Of a DNA stretch of 64,000 nt, positions 36,846 to 46,245 are shown piece after piece. Where the stretch lies: contig NZ_JACHKA010000001.1 in assembly GCF_014203955.1 (NCBI RefSeq), forward strand, positions 2,263,001 to 2,327,000, in the 5' to 3' direction. Each line of letters begins with the position of its first letter. Positions within the stretch are counted from its first letter, which is position 1. Made by a program: the position numbers and the translations under genes. The notes under the pieces are model-generated. The model saw nothing but the letters and a program-made list of their open reading frames with translations, did no database searches and had not been told where the DNA came from. The stretch is from Sphingobium lignivorans. Its GTDB lineage: Bacteria; Pseudomonadota; Alphaproteobacteria; Sphingomonadales; Sphingomonadaceae.

Positions 36846-38006
36846 ATGACAGTGGAAACGCCCGCAGGGCCCGGCGGAGACATCGCCGCCCGCGCCAAGG
36901 CAATCATTCTCAAGCCCAGGGATGAATGGCCGGTCATCGCGCGCGAAACGACGCCCAGCGGTGAAGTCTTCACGCGTTATGCCGTGCCGCTGGCCGCCAT
37001 CGGCCCCGTGGCGAGCTTTCTGGGTGGGCAGATTTTCGGCTATGGCGCGTTCGGTATCAGCTTTCGCCCTTCCATCATGGGGAGCCTGTCGATTGCCGTT
37101 GGCGGCTACATATTGTCGCTGGTCGGGATCTTCGTGCTGAGCTTCATCGCCAACAAGCTGGCAGCCAGTTTCGGCGGCGAAAGCAGTTCCCGCAATGCGT
37201 TCAAGCTTGTGGTCTACTCCATGACCGCAAGCTGGCTCGCCGGAATCTTCAGCCTCGTCCCGTCGCTTTCCCTGCTCGGCATCGTCGGTCTCTATTCCTT
37301 CTATCTCTTCTATGTCGGTGCCGCGCCGATGATGAAGGTGCCGGGCGAAAAAGCACTAACTTACACCATCGTCACCGTCATCTGCGCGATCCTGCTCTAT
37401 TTCGTGACCGCAGCGATCGTCGGGGCGATCGGCGGCATGTTCGGCGCGTCCTCCTGGGATTCGCCGTCGGTTTCGGAGGGCGGCGGCAGCATTTCCATCC
37501 CCGGCGTCGGCACGTTCGATACGGACAAGATCGAGCAGGCGGGCCGGGACATGGAAAGCGCCATAGAGGGCAATGTGACGGCAGCAGCGCCCGCCGATCT
37601 CCAGTCCCTGCTGCCCGCCAGCATCGGTGCCTACCAGCGCGTCGCAGTCGAAAGCGCCCGCGCCGGCCCCGGCAGCACGGCCGAAGGCACATATGAGGCT
37701 GGAGACAGGCGGTTCACGCTCAAGATCGCGGACATCGCCATCGCGGGCGCATGGGCGGGCATGGCCAGCGCGTTCGGGGTGGAAGCCAACCGCGAAGATG
37801 CCGACGGCTATGAGCGCACCAGCACGGTCGACGGCAATCTGGTGATCGAAAAATGGGATCGCTCCGCCGGCGACGGCAAGTTCGCCACGATCGTGGGCAA
37901 GCGCTTCATCATCGAGGCGGAAGGCGATGCCGCCAGCATCGATGAGCTGAAGGCCGCCGTCGCCAGCATCGATCAGGGCAAGCTCGCCACGCTCGGCAAG
38001 AGCTGA
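36846..38006 (+). CDS. Yip1-family membrane protein
   Basis: The protein has a Yip1-like N-terminal half: a soluble start RAKAIILKPRDEWPVIARE, then five hydrophobic segments between residues 45 and 210 (LAAIGPVASFLGGQIFGY, IAVGGYILSLVGIFVLSFI, LLGIVGLYSFYLFYVG, VTVICAILLYFVTAAIVGA). A soluble C-terminal domain of about 170 residues (PASIGAYQRVAVESARAG ... KRFIIEAEGD) is probably periplasmic or cytoplasmic and of unknown function. The ATG at 36846 follows GGGGGAGA. An upstream in-frame ATG at 36798 is possible. DUF1905 follows 7 nt later. Confidence 0.85.
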   Translation: MTVETPAGPGGDIAARAKAIILKPRDEWPVIARETTPSGEVFTRYAVPLAAIGPVASFLGGQIFGYGAFGISFRPSIMGSLSIAVGGYILSLVGIFVLSFIANKLAASFGGESSSRNAFKLVVYSMTASWLAGIFSLVPSLSLLGIVGLYSFYLFYVGAAPMMKVPGEKALTYTIVTVICAILLYFVTAAIVGAIGGMFGASSWDSPSVSEGGGSISIPGVGTFDTDKIEQAGRDMESAIEGNVTAAAPADLQSLLPASIGAYQRVAVESARAGPGSTAEGTYEAGDRRFTLKIADIAIAGAWAGMASAFGVEANREDADGYERTSTVDGNLVIEKWDRSAGDGKFATIVGKRFIIEAEGDAASIDELKAAVASIDQGKLATLGKS

Positions 38007-38013
38007 ACCCGCG

Positions 38014-38340
38014 ATGCCACATGAGGCGGAACGCCTGCGCTTCACGTTCGAAGCGGAGGTGATTTCCTGGCGCGGCCCGGCGCCTTATGTCTTCATCGCA
38101 GTGCCCGTGCACGACGCGCAGGCGCTTCGCGAAGCCGGTCGCGCGGTCAGCTATGGCTGGGGCATGATCCCCGCCAGAGTGACGATCGCGGATGTGACGT
38201 TCGAGACGTCGCTCTTCCCGAGGGACGGCAGCTATTATCTGCCGCTCAGGGACAAGGTGCGGGCGCAACTCGACATCTCCGTGGGCGACCGCGTGTCGGT
38301 CACACTTATCATCCCGGCTGCGTCACCCCGGGCGGGTTAG
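38014..38340 (+). CDS. DUF1905 domain protein
   Basis: The 108-residue protein matches DUF1905. It begins RFTFEAEVISWRGPAPYVFIAVP and ends in FETSLFPRDGSYYLPLRDKVRAQLDISVGDRVSV in contiguous blocks, a small beta-barrel often found alone or fused to YdeI-like domains. The function is unknown. It starts 7 nt after the Yip1-like gene on the same strand and is probably co-transcribed. Confidence 0.88.
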   Translation: MPHEAERLRFTFEAEVISWRGPAPYVFIAVPVHDAQALREAGRAVSYGWGMIPARVTIADVTFETSLFPRDGSYYLPLRDKVRAQLDISVGDRVSVTLIIPAASPRAG

Positions 38341-38404
38341 ACCAAGACCGTTTGGTTCTCAAAACGAGAGAACGGCAATGATTTAGCCCAAGGCCGGCGA
38401 GGGA

Positions 38405-39070
38405 TCACCAAGCGAGCTCACTGCCATCATAATTCCAGAACCGCCCGGTCCTGGCGACATCGAGCGCATCGAGCACGGCCCGCAGGCCCCCGGCGCTGGT
38501 CGCCACGTCGATGTCCGCTCCCGCGCCGCCCATGTCGGTGCGCACCCAGCCGGGATGCAGGCAGGCCACCGCGATGCCCTCCGCCGAGAGATCGGCCGCA
38601 AGGCACTGAAAGACCTTGTTCACGGCCGTCTTCGAAGCGCGATAGGCGACATGGCCGGACTGCGGGGAGGCCATCGACCCCATCAGGCTGGAGACGACCG
38701 CGATCTTCCCGGCAGGCGCCTTGCGCAGATTGGGCAGCAGCGCCTGCGTCACGCGCAGCGGGCCAAGCACATTGACGTCAAGAACCTGCGCGAAGCCGTC
38801 GAAATCCATATCGGTCGCGCTTTGCCGGGCCGGGCCGGAAATGCCGGCATTATTGATGAGCAGATCGATCGCCCGCCCCTCCAATGCCGCCGCGAAGGTC
38901 TCGATGCCGGCCGGGTCGGTCACATGGAGCGCGAGCGTTTCACCGATGGGTTCTTCCGCCTTGTCAGTCCCACGCATGGCGCGGATCACGATATTGCCGG
39001 CCGCCGCATATTGGCGGGCAAGTTCCAGGCCGATGCCCCGATTGGCGCCGGTGATGACGATAGTGGCCAT
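38405..39070 (-). CDS. SDR-family NAD(P)-dependent oxidoreductase
   Basis: The 221-residue short-chain dehydrogenase has the nucleotide motif TGANRGIGLELARQYA at the N-terminus, NNAGISG, and SSLMGSM with the YRASK catalytic Tyr-Lys near residue 150. The C-terminal HPGWVRTDMGG follows. Proteins of this shape resemble the C-factor/sniffer-type carbonyl reductases. The substrate is unknown. AGGAGAGAG lies upstream of the ATG. Two tandem 11-bp repeats lie about 55 nt upstream of the start. Confidence 0.92.
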   Translation of the reverse strand: MATIVITGANRGIGLELARQYAAAGNIVIRAMRGTDKAEEPIGETLALHVTDPAGIETFAAALEGRAIDLLINNAGISGPARQSATDMDFDGFAQVLDVNVLGPLRVTQALLPNLRKAPAGKIAVVSSLMGSMASPQSGHVAYRASKTAVNKVFQCLAADLSAEGIAVACLHPGWVRTDMGGAGADIDVATSAGGLRAVLDALDVARTGRFWNYDGSELAW

Positions 39071-39124
39071 GCTCTCTCTCCTTGCGCTCGAACACATTCA
39101 TGGTCGCCCGCTCCGGGGCACCGT

Positions 39125-39147
39125 CATACACCGGACCATACACCGGA
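39125..39147 (-). repeat. Tandem 11-bp direct repeat upstream of the SDR gene
   Basis: CATACACCGGA occurs twice (39125-39135 and 39137-39147) with one base between, a 12-bp period. The spacing of about 55 bp before the SDR start would suit an operator or an upstream activator site. No regulator gene is adjacent. Confidence 0.45.
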
Positions 39148-39165
39148 TGGTGGGACGCTGTCGCC

Positions 39166-39837
39166 TCAGTCCAGTCGTCCGTCGTGCAGCCGCACGATCC
39201 GGTCCATCCGCGCGGCGAGCCTTTCATTATGCGTGGCAATCAATGCCGCCGACCCCTGTTCGCGGACCAGCCGGATGAATTCGTCGACGACCACATCGGC
39301 GGTGCGCTCATCCAGATTACCGGTCGGCTCGTCCGCCAGCACCAGCGCGGGCCGGTTGGCGAGGGCGCGCGCCACGGCCACGCGCTGCTGCTCGCCACCG
39401 GAGAGCTGGCTCGGCTTGTGTTCGAGCCGCTGCGCAAGACCCAGATCAGTGAGCAGGCTTTCCGCCCGCGCCCGCGCCTCGTCCATCCCCCGGCCGAGAA
39501 TGAGCTGGGGCAGGATGACATTCTCGATGGCGGTGAAATCCGGCAAGAGATGATGGAACTGGTAGACGAAGCCCAGCTTCTCACGCCGCAGGCGCGTGCG
39601 CCCTTCATTCCCTTCCTTCGCCACTTCCACGCCGCACAGGCGGATGGAGCCGCCATAGCCGCCCTCCAGCAGGCCGATTGCCTGCAACATGGTCGATTTT
39701 CCGGACCCGGAAGGGCCGAGCAGCGCGATGATTTCCCCCGCATCAACCGTGAGGTCGACACCGCGCAGCACGTCGATCCGGGCGCCGCCCTGGGTGAAGC
39801 TGCGCGAAAGCGCGGTGACGGAAAGGACTTCACTCAT
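39166..39837 (-). CDS. lolD: Lipoprotein-releasing ABC transporter ATPase LolD
   Basis: LolD powers release of outer-membrane lipoproteins from the inner membrane to LolA. The protein (223 residues) has Walker [21 protein letters not shown], the Q-loop region [19 protein letters not shown], signature [20 protein letters not shown], Walker [13 protein letters not shown] and the H-loop [19 protein letters not shown]-type sequence after the Q-loop is characteristic of LolD. It overlaps the permease gene by 8 nt and is co-transcribed with it. Confidence 0.95.
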   Translation of the reverse strand: MSEVLSVTALSRSFTQGGARIDVLRGVDLTVDAGEIIALLGPSGSGKSTMLQAIGLLEGGYGGSIRLCGVEVAKEGNEGRTRLRREKLGFVYQFHHLLPDFTAIENVILPQLILGRGMDEARARAESLLTDLGLAQRLEHKPSQLSGGEQQRVAVARALANRPALVLADEPTGNLDERTADVVVDEFIRLVREQGSAALIATHNERLAARMDRIVRLHDGRLD

Positions 39838-41080
39838 AGCGCAGCACCTGCACCGGATCGGTGTTGGCGGCCTTCAGCGCCGGATAAAGCGTCGCGAGGA
39901 AGGAGAAGCCGATGGACATGAAGCAGATGCCGACGATCTCCACCGGATCGGGCTTGGAAGGCAGCGTCGTCAGGAACCGGATCGAAGGATCCCAAAGCTG
40001 CTGGCCAGTGAGGAACTGCACGCCATCGAGGATTCCCTGCCGGAAATGCAGGATGATGAAGCCGAGCGCTGCGCCCGCCAGCGTGCCGGTGGCGCCGATC
40101 GCCAGCCCGACGGTCACGAAGATGCGCAAGAGCCCGCGCCATGTCGCGCCCATCGTGCGCAGGATGGCGATGTCCCGCGTCTTCGCCCGCGCCAGCATGA
40201 TGAGAGAGGAGAGGATGTTGAACACGGCGACCAGAATGATGAGCGAAAGGATGACGAACGACACCACCCGGTCGACCTGAAGCGCCTCGAACAGGCTGGA
40301 GTTCATCTGTCGCCAGTCGATCACCAGCGCCTTGCCTTCCACCTGCTTTGCGAGCGGCGCGAGGATCTCTCCTACCCGATCAGGATCCACGGTCTGGACT
40401 TCCACCATGCCGACCTGATCGCCCATCAGCAGCAGGAGCTGGGCATCCTCCATCGGCATGATGATGAACGCCTTGTCATAATCATAGACGCCGATCTCGA
40501 AGATCGCGCCCACCTCATAGGGAAGCTGGCGCGGCACGGTGCCGAATGGCGTCGAGCGACCCGCCGGATTGATGATGCTGATGGTCTGGCCGACATTGAC
40601 GCCGAGATTCTCGGCAAGGCGCGAGCCGATCGCCACCTTGCCGCTGCCCGCACGAACCGAATCGAGCGAGCCGGCGACCAGCTTGCTGCCGAGCGCGCTG
40701 TTCTCGCGGATATCGCTCTCCGTCATGCCGCGGATCAGGGCCGCTTCCACCCGGCCATTGAAGATCGCCAGCAGCGGCTGCTCGATGAGCGGGGTGGCGC
40801 TGGTGACGCCTGGTGTCTTGCGCGCCTGCTCGGCAATCGCCTGCCAGTTGTCCAGCCGACCGCCATAGCCTTGCACCACCGCATGGCCGTTCAGCCCCAC
40901 GATCTTGTCGAACAGCTCCGCGCGAAACCCGTTCATCACGCTCATCACGACGATGAGCGCCGCAACGCCCAGCATCACGGCGACCAGGCTGATCGACGCA
41001 ACGAGGAAGATGAACCCTTCCCCCCTGCCCGGCAGCAGGTATCGCCGGGCGATCATTCGTTCATAACGGGCAAGGATCAT
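39830..41080 (-). CDS. lolC: Lipoprotein-releasing ABC transporter permease (LolC/LolE type)
   Basis: The 416-residue inner-membrane protein has one N-terminal helix ([20 protein letters not shown]). A periplasmic MacB-like domain follows ([19 protein letters not shown] ... [11 protein letters not shown]), then three C-terminal helices ([60 protein letters not shown]). The ending [10 protein letters not shown] is typical. Many alphaproteobacteria have a single such permease acting as a homodimer (LolF-like). Only one is seen here. Confidence 0.93.
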   Translation of the reverse strand: MILARYERMIARRYLLPGRGEGFIFLVASISLVAVMLGVAALIVVMSVMNGFRAELFDKIVGLNGHAVVQGYGGRLDNWQAIAEQARKTPGVTSATPLIEQPLLAIFNGRVEAALIRGMTESDIRENSALGSKLVAGSLDSVRAGSGKVAIGSRLAENLGVNVGQTISIINPAGRSTPFGTVPRQLPYEVGAIFEIGVYDYDKAFIIMPMEDAQLLLLMGDQVGMVEVQTVDPDRVGEILAPLAKQVEGKALVIDWRQMNSSLFEALQVDRVVSFVILSLIILVAVFNILSSLIMLARAKTRDIAILRTMGATWRGLLRIFVTVGLAIGATGTLAGAALGFIILHFRQGILDGVQFLTGQQLWDPSIRFLTTLPSKPDPVEIVGICFMSIGFSFLATLYPALKAANTDPVQVLRYE

Positions 41081-41730
41081 AATGCTGCGGGCAGCTCTGA
41101 AACGAGGGAATGCTCACCTCTATGGCTCGCCGGCCCGGGTGGCAAGCGTACTGAGCGTTCATTCCGGATTGCACGCACATGCTCATGTTCCCCCGGGCCC
41201 GCCTCCGCCGATGAGGCGAGCTCTTCCGCAGGGCTGCCATCGTGCAGGGCGCGGGCCCAATCCGAGATCCACATACAGCCGCCGACCGCCCTCATGCTGA
41301 GATGTGGTATCATCCAGATCGAGGACGCCCCTATCTGTTGCGGATTTGGCACAGATGCCGGTTCAATTTCCATGCGGCGCGACTTGCCCCGTGACAGGGC
41401 CGGACGGCTCGCTTAGCTTCCTCCTCGAAACACAGGCTCTTCATAGCAGGCCGTGGTTCAGGGATGTCGCTCTCCCGCCTACCCGCTTGAGGGGGCCGGC
41501 AAGGCGCGTTGAGACGACACCAAAGGGGGAGACGATTATTCGTCCACGGGCGCCCGGATCGGCAACGATCTGGGCGCTTAGTCTTTCAGCGATATCGTTT
41601 TCTGTCCTCCCGCGATTTACCGGCCGCCGGCCCGCCCTTGCCCGGAACGCTTTTCGGCGGCCCCTTTCCATAGGTCAGGCAAAGCATTCACGCCTCTTGA
41701 GCCGGCGTGTCCGAATCTGAAAACGGCCCT
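41081..41730. other. About 650 bp without a supportable gene
   Basis: Open frames here lack family motifs and the codon bias of flanking genes, and composition is more mixed. It separates the lolD-lolC operon from the hsp20 unit. I see no tRNA, riboswitch or insertion-sequence ends in it. Confidence 0.5.
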
Positions 41731-41758
41731 CTTGAAACCGCCTGGACCACGCATATCT
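41731..41758 (+). promoter_or_regulatory. Sigma32 (RpoH)-like heat-shock promoter of hsp20
   Basis: CTTGAAA (41731-41737) is followed by CATATCT (41752-41758), with 17 nt between CTTG and the -10 element. This fits the alphaproteobacterial RpoH pattern CTTG-N17-CYTATNT with one mismatch. It lies about 100 nt before the small heat-shock protein start. Confidence 0.6.
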
Positions 41759-41764
41759 CCCTCA

Positions 41765-41857
41765 CGTCCGGTCGCCACTTCGGGATCGGACGGATGCCCC
41801 GGGCGCCCGCCGCGGGCCCGGCATCGCAGTTCAAACACGCTCCACAAGGAGGATTTG
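41765..41857 (+). promoter_or_regulatory. Structured hsp20 5' leader, candidate RNA thermometer
   Basis: The leader has a long GC-rich hairpin (GATGCC...GGCATC arms, about 41798-41828). Next to the start, CTCC (41840-41843) can pair with GGAG (41848-41851) of the Shine-Dalgarno sequence across an ACAA loop. Weak pairing over the ribosome site is the design of heat-sensitive leaders of alphaproteobacterial small heat-shock genes. This is inference from base pairing only. Confidence 0.35.
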
Positions 41858-42328
41858 ATGATGCGTGGATTTGATTTGACCCCCTATCGCCGAACCACTG
41901 TCGGCTTCGATCGCCTGTTCGATCTCATCGAGAACAATGCGCGGCTCCAGCAGGCCGACAATTATCCGCCCTACAATATCGAACGGCTGGACGAGGACCG
42001 CTATCGCGTGACACTCGCCGTCGCCGGCTTCAAGGCGGACGAGATCGACATCACGGCCCAGCAGAACCTGCTGCAGATCAGCGGCCGGAAGGCCGAGGTC
42101 GCCGAGGGCGATCACGCCAAGTTCCTGCATCTGGGCATCGCGAATCGCAACTTCGAGCGTCGCTTCGAGCTTGCTGACTTCGTGCGGGTCGACCGCGCCG
42201 ATCTGTCCGACGGGCTGCTTACCGTGGAACTGGTCCGGGAAATCCCGGACGCCATGAAGCCCCGGAAAATCGCCATCAACGGCAAGGGTGAGGTCATTGA
42301 CCTCAAGAGCGACAAGGACGCCGCCTGA
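41858..42328 (+). CDS. Hsp20/alpha-crystallin small heat-shock protein (IbpA-like)
   Basis: The 156-residue chaperone holds unfolded proteins for refolding. It begins RGFDLTPYRRTTVGFDRLFDLIE, the class A N-terminus. The alpha-crystallin domain runs from YNIERLDEDRYRVTLAVAGF through LLQISGRKAEV to FERRFELADFVRVDRADLSDGLLTVEL in contiguous blocks. The C-terminal PRKIAI carries the I-x-I-like anchor. AAGGAGGA precedes two adjacent ATGs (41858 and 41861). A heat-shock promoter and an intrinsic terminator bound it as a single-gene unit. Confidence 0.94.
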   Translation: MMRGFDLTPYRRTTVGFDRLFDLIENNARLQQADNYPPYNIERLDEDRYRVTLAVAGFKADEIDITAQQNLLQISGRKAEVAEGDHAKFLHLGIANRNFERRFELADFVRVDRADLSDGLLTVELVREIPDAMKPRKIAINGKGEVIDLKSDKDAA

Positions 42329-42369
42329 GCCGTTTCGCCGTCTCTCTAAACCAGTCAGAGAGAAATGAA

Positions 42370-42405
42370 GGGCGTCCGGGGCAACCCGGGCGCCCATTTC
42401 ATTTC
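42370..42405 (+). terminator. Intrinsic terminator of hsp20
   Basis: GGGCGTCCGGG pairs with CCCGGGCGCCC (one G-T pair) around a GCAA tetraloop and runs into ATTTCATTTC. Flanking AAATGA/TCATTT can extend the stem, so it may also act on the converging GNAT gene. Confidence 0.75.
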
Positions 42406-42427
42406 ATGAGGGGAACGCCATGCCCGG

Positions 42428-43198
42428 CTAGCCCCTCTTGATGCGGTAGTGATATCCGTAAAGGTCGCGCGTGAAACCCAGCCCCCGATAAAGCGCCAGC
42501 GCCGGCAGATTGTCCGCCATCACCTGCAGGGCCGCCGCCCGCGCGCCTTGCGCCCGCGCCCAACCGAACAAGGACAAAAGGCATTGCCGCGCAAATCCCT
42601 GCCGGCGCACCGCAGGATCGCTCACCACCGATTCCACGATCAGCAGATCGCCTTGCAGCGCGCCATAGGCCACCGCCTTTATATCGCCCGCCTGGCAGGC
42701 CATGGCGAACCCGCACGGCAGCAGGATCGCCGCGACCGTCTCCCGATAAGCGAGGCGGGCGGCATCATCATTGCCGCTCAACCGGTCACGCGCCGCGAGC
42801 CAACGCGCGTCGGGATGCGGGATGAGCGCCGTCTCCTTGCCTTCGTTGGGCTGCGTGGGCAGGTCGGCCATGTCGGCCCACAATGTTTGTGTATGCGCGT
42901 CCGCTGCATAGCCCCGTTCCGCCAGCAGTGCATCGACGGGCGGCGAGATGTCGGGCACCCGGAAAATCGGCGTGCGCCCCAGCGATTGATAGAACGCTTC
43001 CACGGCCTCGATCAGTGGCTTGCTCGCGGCCGCGTCGCGATGGAGCGGATTAGCGGAATTCAGCCGCCTCGTGGGTCCTCCCGAGGCGCGCAGAAGCCAG
43101 CCATCGAGAATGATCTGGCGCGACGATGGCCAGGCGTTGAGGCATGCCGCCTCCACGCGCCAGCACATCGCATCAGAGGCGGGATCGTGAATCGCCAT
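42428..43198 (-). CDS. GNAT-family N-acetyltransferase
   Basis: The 256-residue protein has a C-terminal GNAT domain. It includes LLIVESVVSDPAVRRQGFARQCLLSLFGWA with the acetyl-CoA R/Q-x-x-G-x-A loop (RRQGFA), and ALQVMADNLPALALYRGLGFTR with the family N-x-x-A-x-x-L-Y-x-x-x-G-F ending. The N-terminal half (VEAACLNAWPSSRQIILDGWLLRASGG) is typical of the longer GNATs seen in proteobacteria. The substrate is unknown. It lies downstream of pyrG on the same strand, with a 76-nt gap. Confidence 0.88.
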   Translation of the reverse strand: MAIHDPASDAMCWRVEAACLNAWPSSRQIILDGWLLRASGGPTRRLNSANPLHRDAAASKPLIEAVEAFYQSLGRTPIFRVPDISPPVDALLAERGYAADAHTQTLWADMADLPTQPNEGKETALIPHPDARWLAARDRLSGNDDAARLAYRETVAAILLPCGFAMACQAGDIKAVAYGALQGDLLIVESVVSDPAVRRQGFARQCLLSLFGWARAQGARAAALQVMADNLPALALYRGLGFTRDLYGYHYRIKRG

Positions 43199-43274
43199 CT
43201 TCGCTTCCCGGGCCCGGTGCCGTCACTGGAGAACAGCCTGCCCGCCAACTCCGGCGAGATCGGCCCTCCACGCG

Positions 43275-44909
43275 TCAGACCAGCCGGCTCTGCTTCAGCG
43301 CCGCGGCGATGAAGCTGGCGAAGAGCGGATGCGGATCGAAGGGCTTGGACTTGAGTTCGGGATGGAACTGCACGCCAATGAACCAGGAGTGATCCGGCCG
43401 CTCGACGATCTCGGGCAATTGCCCGTCGGGAGACATGCCGGAGAAGATGAGGCCACCTTTCTCCAGCGGCTCGCGATAGCGGGCATTGACTTCATAGCGA
43501 TGCCGGTGCCGCTCGCTGATCTCCTCAGCCTCGTAGATGCTTGCCACCACGCTGTTGCCAGCCAGTTTGGCGGGATAGGCGCCCAGCCGCATCGTGCCGC
43601 CGAGATCGGTCTGCTCGGTGCGCTTCTGGAGACCTTCCTTGCTCATCCACTCGGTGATGAGGCCCACGACCGGTTCGTCGGTCGGGCCGAATTCGGTGGT
43701 GGAAGCGCCAGCGATACCCGCGGTATTCCGGGCGCTTTCGATGCAGGCCATCTGCATGCCGAGGCAGATGCCGAAAAAGGGTACGTTGCGCTCGCGGGCG
43801 AAACGCACGGATGCGATCTTCCCTTCCGATCCACGCACGCCGAAGCCGCCCGGCACCAGAATGCCGTGCATCGGCTCCAGTCTCGCGGCAATGTCGCTCT
43901 CTTCCTCCTCGAAGAGTTCGGCATCCAGCCACTGAATCCGGACCTTGACGCGATTCGCCAGTCCGCCATGGACCAGCGCCTCGTGCAGCGATTTGTACGC
44001 GTCCGGCAGGCCGACATATTTGCCGACGACGCCGATCGTCACTTCGCCTTCGGGGTTCTGCTGGCGATCCATGATGTCGATCCAGCGCGCCATGTCGGGC
44101 GCGGGCGCGCCCTCGATGTCGAAGGCGCGCAGCACGGCGGCATCCAGCCCTTCGGCATGATATTGCGCCGGGACGGCATAGATGCTGCTGGCATCCAGCG
44201 CGGGAATCACGGCGTCGGTCGGCACGTTGCAGAACAGGGCAATCTTGGCCCGCTCGCTATCCGGCAGCGGATGCTCGGTCCGGCACAGCAGGATATTCGG
44301 CTGAATGCCGAGCGATGTCAGCTCGCGGACGCTGTGTTGCGTGGGCTTGGTCTTCAGCTCACCGGCAGCCGCAATATAGGGCACCAGAGTCACGTGAACG
44401 AAGATGGAGCGCTTCGGCCCCAGCTCATTGTGGAGCTGACGGATCGCTTCCATGAACGGCAGGCTCTCGATGTCGCCCACCGTGCCGCCGATCTCGCAGA
44501 GCACGAAGTCGACATCGCCCGTCTCCGCAAGAGCGAAGGCCTTGATCTCGTCCGTGACGTGCGGGATCACCTGCACCGTCGCGCCGAGATAGTCGCCGCG
44601 ACGCTCCTTCTGGATGATCGTCTGGTAGATCCGGCCCTGCGTCACATTGTCCGCCTGCCGGCTTACGACGCCGGTGAAACGCTCATAATGGCCGAGATCC
44701 AGATCGGTCTCCGCGCCATCGTCGGTCACATAGACTTCGCCATGCTGATAGGGCGACATCGTGCCCGGATCGACATTGAGATAGGGGTCAAACTTGCGCG
44801 TGCGGACCTTGAATCCGCGCGCCTGGAGCAGTGCCGCAAGCGAGGCAGCCATGAGGCCTTTGCCAAGCGAGGAGACCACGCCGCCGGTGATGAATATGAA
44901 CCGCGCCAT
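43275..44909 (-). CDS. pyrG: CTP synthase
   Basis: PyrG makes CTP from UTP, ATP and glutamine. The protein (544 residues) has the synthetase domain [21 protein letters not shown] (P-loop) and [22 protein letters not shown]. The glutaminase domain has [12 protein letters not shown], the nucleophile [14 protein letters not shown] and the HPELKSKP His-Glu pair near the C-terminus. All motifs are intact. It follows secG on the same strand. The commonly neighbouring eno or tpiA genes are absent from the window. Confidence 0.97.
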   Translation of the reverse strand: MARFIFITGGVVSSLGKGLMAASLAALLQARGFKVRTRKFDPYLNVDPGTMSPYQHGEVYVTDDGAETDLDLGHYERFTGVVSRQADNVTQGRIYQTIIQKERRGDYLGATVQVIPHVTDEIKAFALAETGDVDFVLCEIGGTVGDIESLPFMEAIRQLHNELGPKRSIFVHVTLVPYIAAAGELKTKPTQHSVRELTSLGIQPNILLCRTEHPLPDSERAKIALFCNVPTDAVIPALDASSIYAVPAQYHAEGLDAAVLRAFDIEGAPAPDMARWIDIMDRQQNPEGEVTIGVVGKYVGLPDAYKSLHEALVHGGLANRVKVRIQWLDAELFEEEESDIAARLEPMHGILVPGGFGVRGSEGKIASVRFARERNVPFFGICLGMQMACIESARNTAGIAGASTTEFGPTDEPVVGLITEWMSKEGLQKRTEQTDLGGTMRLGAYPAKLAGNSVVASIYEAEEISERHRHRYEVNARYREPLEKGGLIFSGMSPDGQLPEIVERPDHSWFIGVQFHPELKSKPFDPHPLFASFIAAALKQSRLV

Positions 44910-44991
44910 GGGAGATGAGGCTTATGCTGAACCCGAGCAGGAGGGCAAGCGGACGAATCCGCCTGCGGTGAAAAAATTATGCGGAAATGCG

Positions 44992-45372
44992 TTACTGAGC
45001 GAGCGGGACCGCCGGCTCTTCCGCCCGATTGCCGGCCGCTGCGGCGGCGCCGGAAAGCGCATCATTGCCGGCAGGCGCGCCACCGGCCGCATCGCCTGCG
45101 GGGGCCGTCTGGCCCACAAGCGACGTATCCAGCGTGGCAGCCCGGTGCTGCGTCGCCGCGATCACGGCGAGCACGATGCTGAGGCCGACGAACAGCCCCG
45201 CGAGAATGGTCGTCGCACGCGTCAGAAAGTCTGCGGCGCCGCGCGCGGACATGAGACCGGACGGGCTTCCGCCCATGCCCAGCCCGCCGCCTTCCGAACG
45301 CTGCATCAGGATGACCGTGACCAGCGCGAAAGCGATGATGGCCTGAACGACGAGGAGGAAGGTGAAAAGCAT
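44992..45372 (-). CDS. secG: Preprotein translocase subunit SecG
   Basis: SecG is the accessory SecYEG subunit. The 126-residue product has two transmembrane helices (FLLVVQAIIAFALVTVILMQ and ILAGLFVGLSIVLAVIAA) flanking the conserved SEGGGLGMGGSPSGLMSARGAADFLTRAT region in contiguous blocks. The C-terminal tail is Ala/Gly-rich and long, as in many alphaproteobacteria. It lies just upstream of pyrG. Confidence 0.94.
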   Translation of the reverse strand: MLFTFLLVVQAIIAFALVTVILMQRSEGGGLGMGGSPSGLMSARGAADFLTRATTILAGLFVGLSIVLAVIAATQHRAATLDTSLVGQTAPAGDAAGGAPAGNDALSGAAAAAGNRAEEPAVPLAQ

Positions 45373-45657
45373 GAGTGGCGGAAACTTCCGTATGATCGCG
45401 TGTTGCGCCGCCCTTAGCGCCGAACGGCGACGGCTTCAACCTCGCCCGTATCGAACGCGCACCCGAATACCCCGCGCGCGTCCCGGACCGCCGCGCGAGA
45501 CCGGGCAGAGCGCAGGCGTCGCAAACTGTGCCGTGATGAGACAATCATGCCCCCGCTGCGTCATTCTGGCGCAGCGATGCGGCAACCGGCACTTCAATTG
45601 TTTGGCCGCTGGTGACACTCTGTCCTCAAAGTCTCGTCAACCATTCGAAGGATCGCC

Positions 45658-46218
45658 ATGACGCATAGCTTCGTCGCTCTCCGGCCCGCCCTCGCCGTGC
45701 TCGGTTGCGCCGCGCTTCTCGGCGGCTGCGCCACGAAAACCTATGTCAATGAGCAGATCGGCGCACTGGAGGCCCGGCAGAACGCTCGAATCGATGCCGT
45801 TGACCGCACTGCGCAGGAAGCGCTCGAACGCGCCAAGGCTGCCCGCCAGCTCGCGGAAGGCAAGTTCGTCTATTCCGTGGTGCTGAGCGACGACAAAGTG
45901 CATTTCCCGACAGGCAGCGCTGCCCTGTCGCGCGAGGCCGAGAAAGGCCTGGCCGAACTCGCGCAGAAGCTGATCGCCGAGAACCGCAACGTCTTCCTGG
46001 AAATCCAGGGCTATACGGACAATGTCGGCAGCGCGGCCAGCAATCTGCGGCTGGCGCAGGCCCGCGCCGACGCGGCGATGCTTTTCCTTCACAAGCAAGG
46101 CATCCGCGCCAACCGCATGTCCACCATCGCTTATGGCGAGGCCCAGCCCGTCGCTCCGAACACCACGCCGGAAGGCCGCGCGAAGAATCGCCGCATCGTC
46201 GTGATCGTGCTGGACTGA
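45658..46218 (+). CDS. OmpA-family peptidoglycan-binding lipoprotein
   Basis: The 186-residue protein starts with a lipoprotein signal ending ALLGGC. A coiled-coil linker follows (LEARQNARIDAVDRTAQEALERAKAARQLAEG region). The OmpA C-terminal domain has FPTGSAALSREAEKGLAELA, IQGYTDNVGSAASNLRLAQARADA and NRRIVVIVLD. These are the conserved peptidoglycan (meso-DAP) contacts of Pal/OmpA proteins. It would tether outer membrane to cell wall. AAGGATCGCC precedes the ATG. A CGCTGCG/CGCAGCG hairpin lies about 85 nt upstream. The 285 bp between it and secG hold no gene. Confidence 0.9.
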   Translation: MTHSFVALRPALAVLGCAALLGGCATKTYVNEQIGALEARQNARIDAVDRTAQEALERAKAARQLAEGKFVYSVVLSDDKVHFPTGSAALSREAEKGLAELAQKLIAENRNVFLEIQGYTDNVGSAASNLRLAQARADAAMLFLHKQGIRANRMSTIAYGEAQPVAPNTTPEGRAKNRRIVVIVLD

Positions 46219-46245
46219 AAGAGCAGCCGCCCGCTCCCTGCCCTC

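Noticed and set aside
41081-41730. Several overlapping frames of 70-140 codons between lolC and hsp20
   Set aside because: They compete with each other, lack Shine-Dalgarno sequences and recognisable motifs, and do not show the codon bias of nearby genes.
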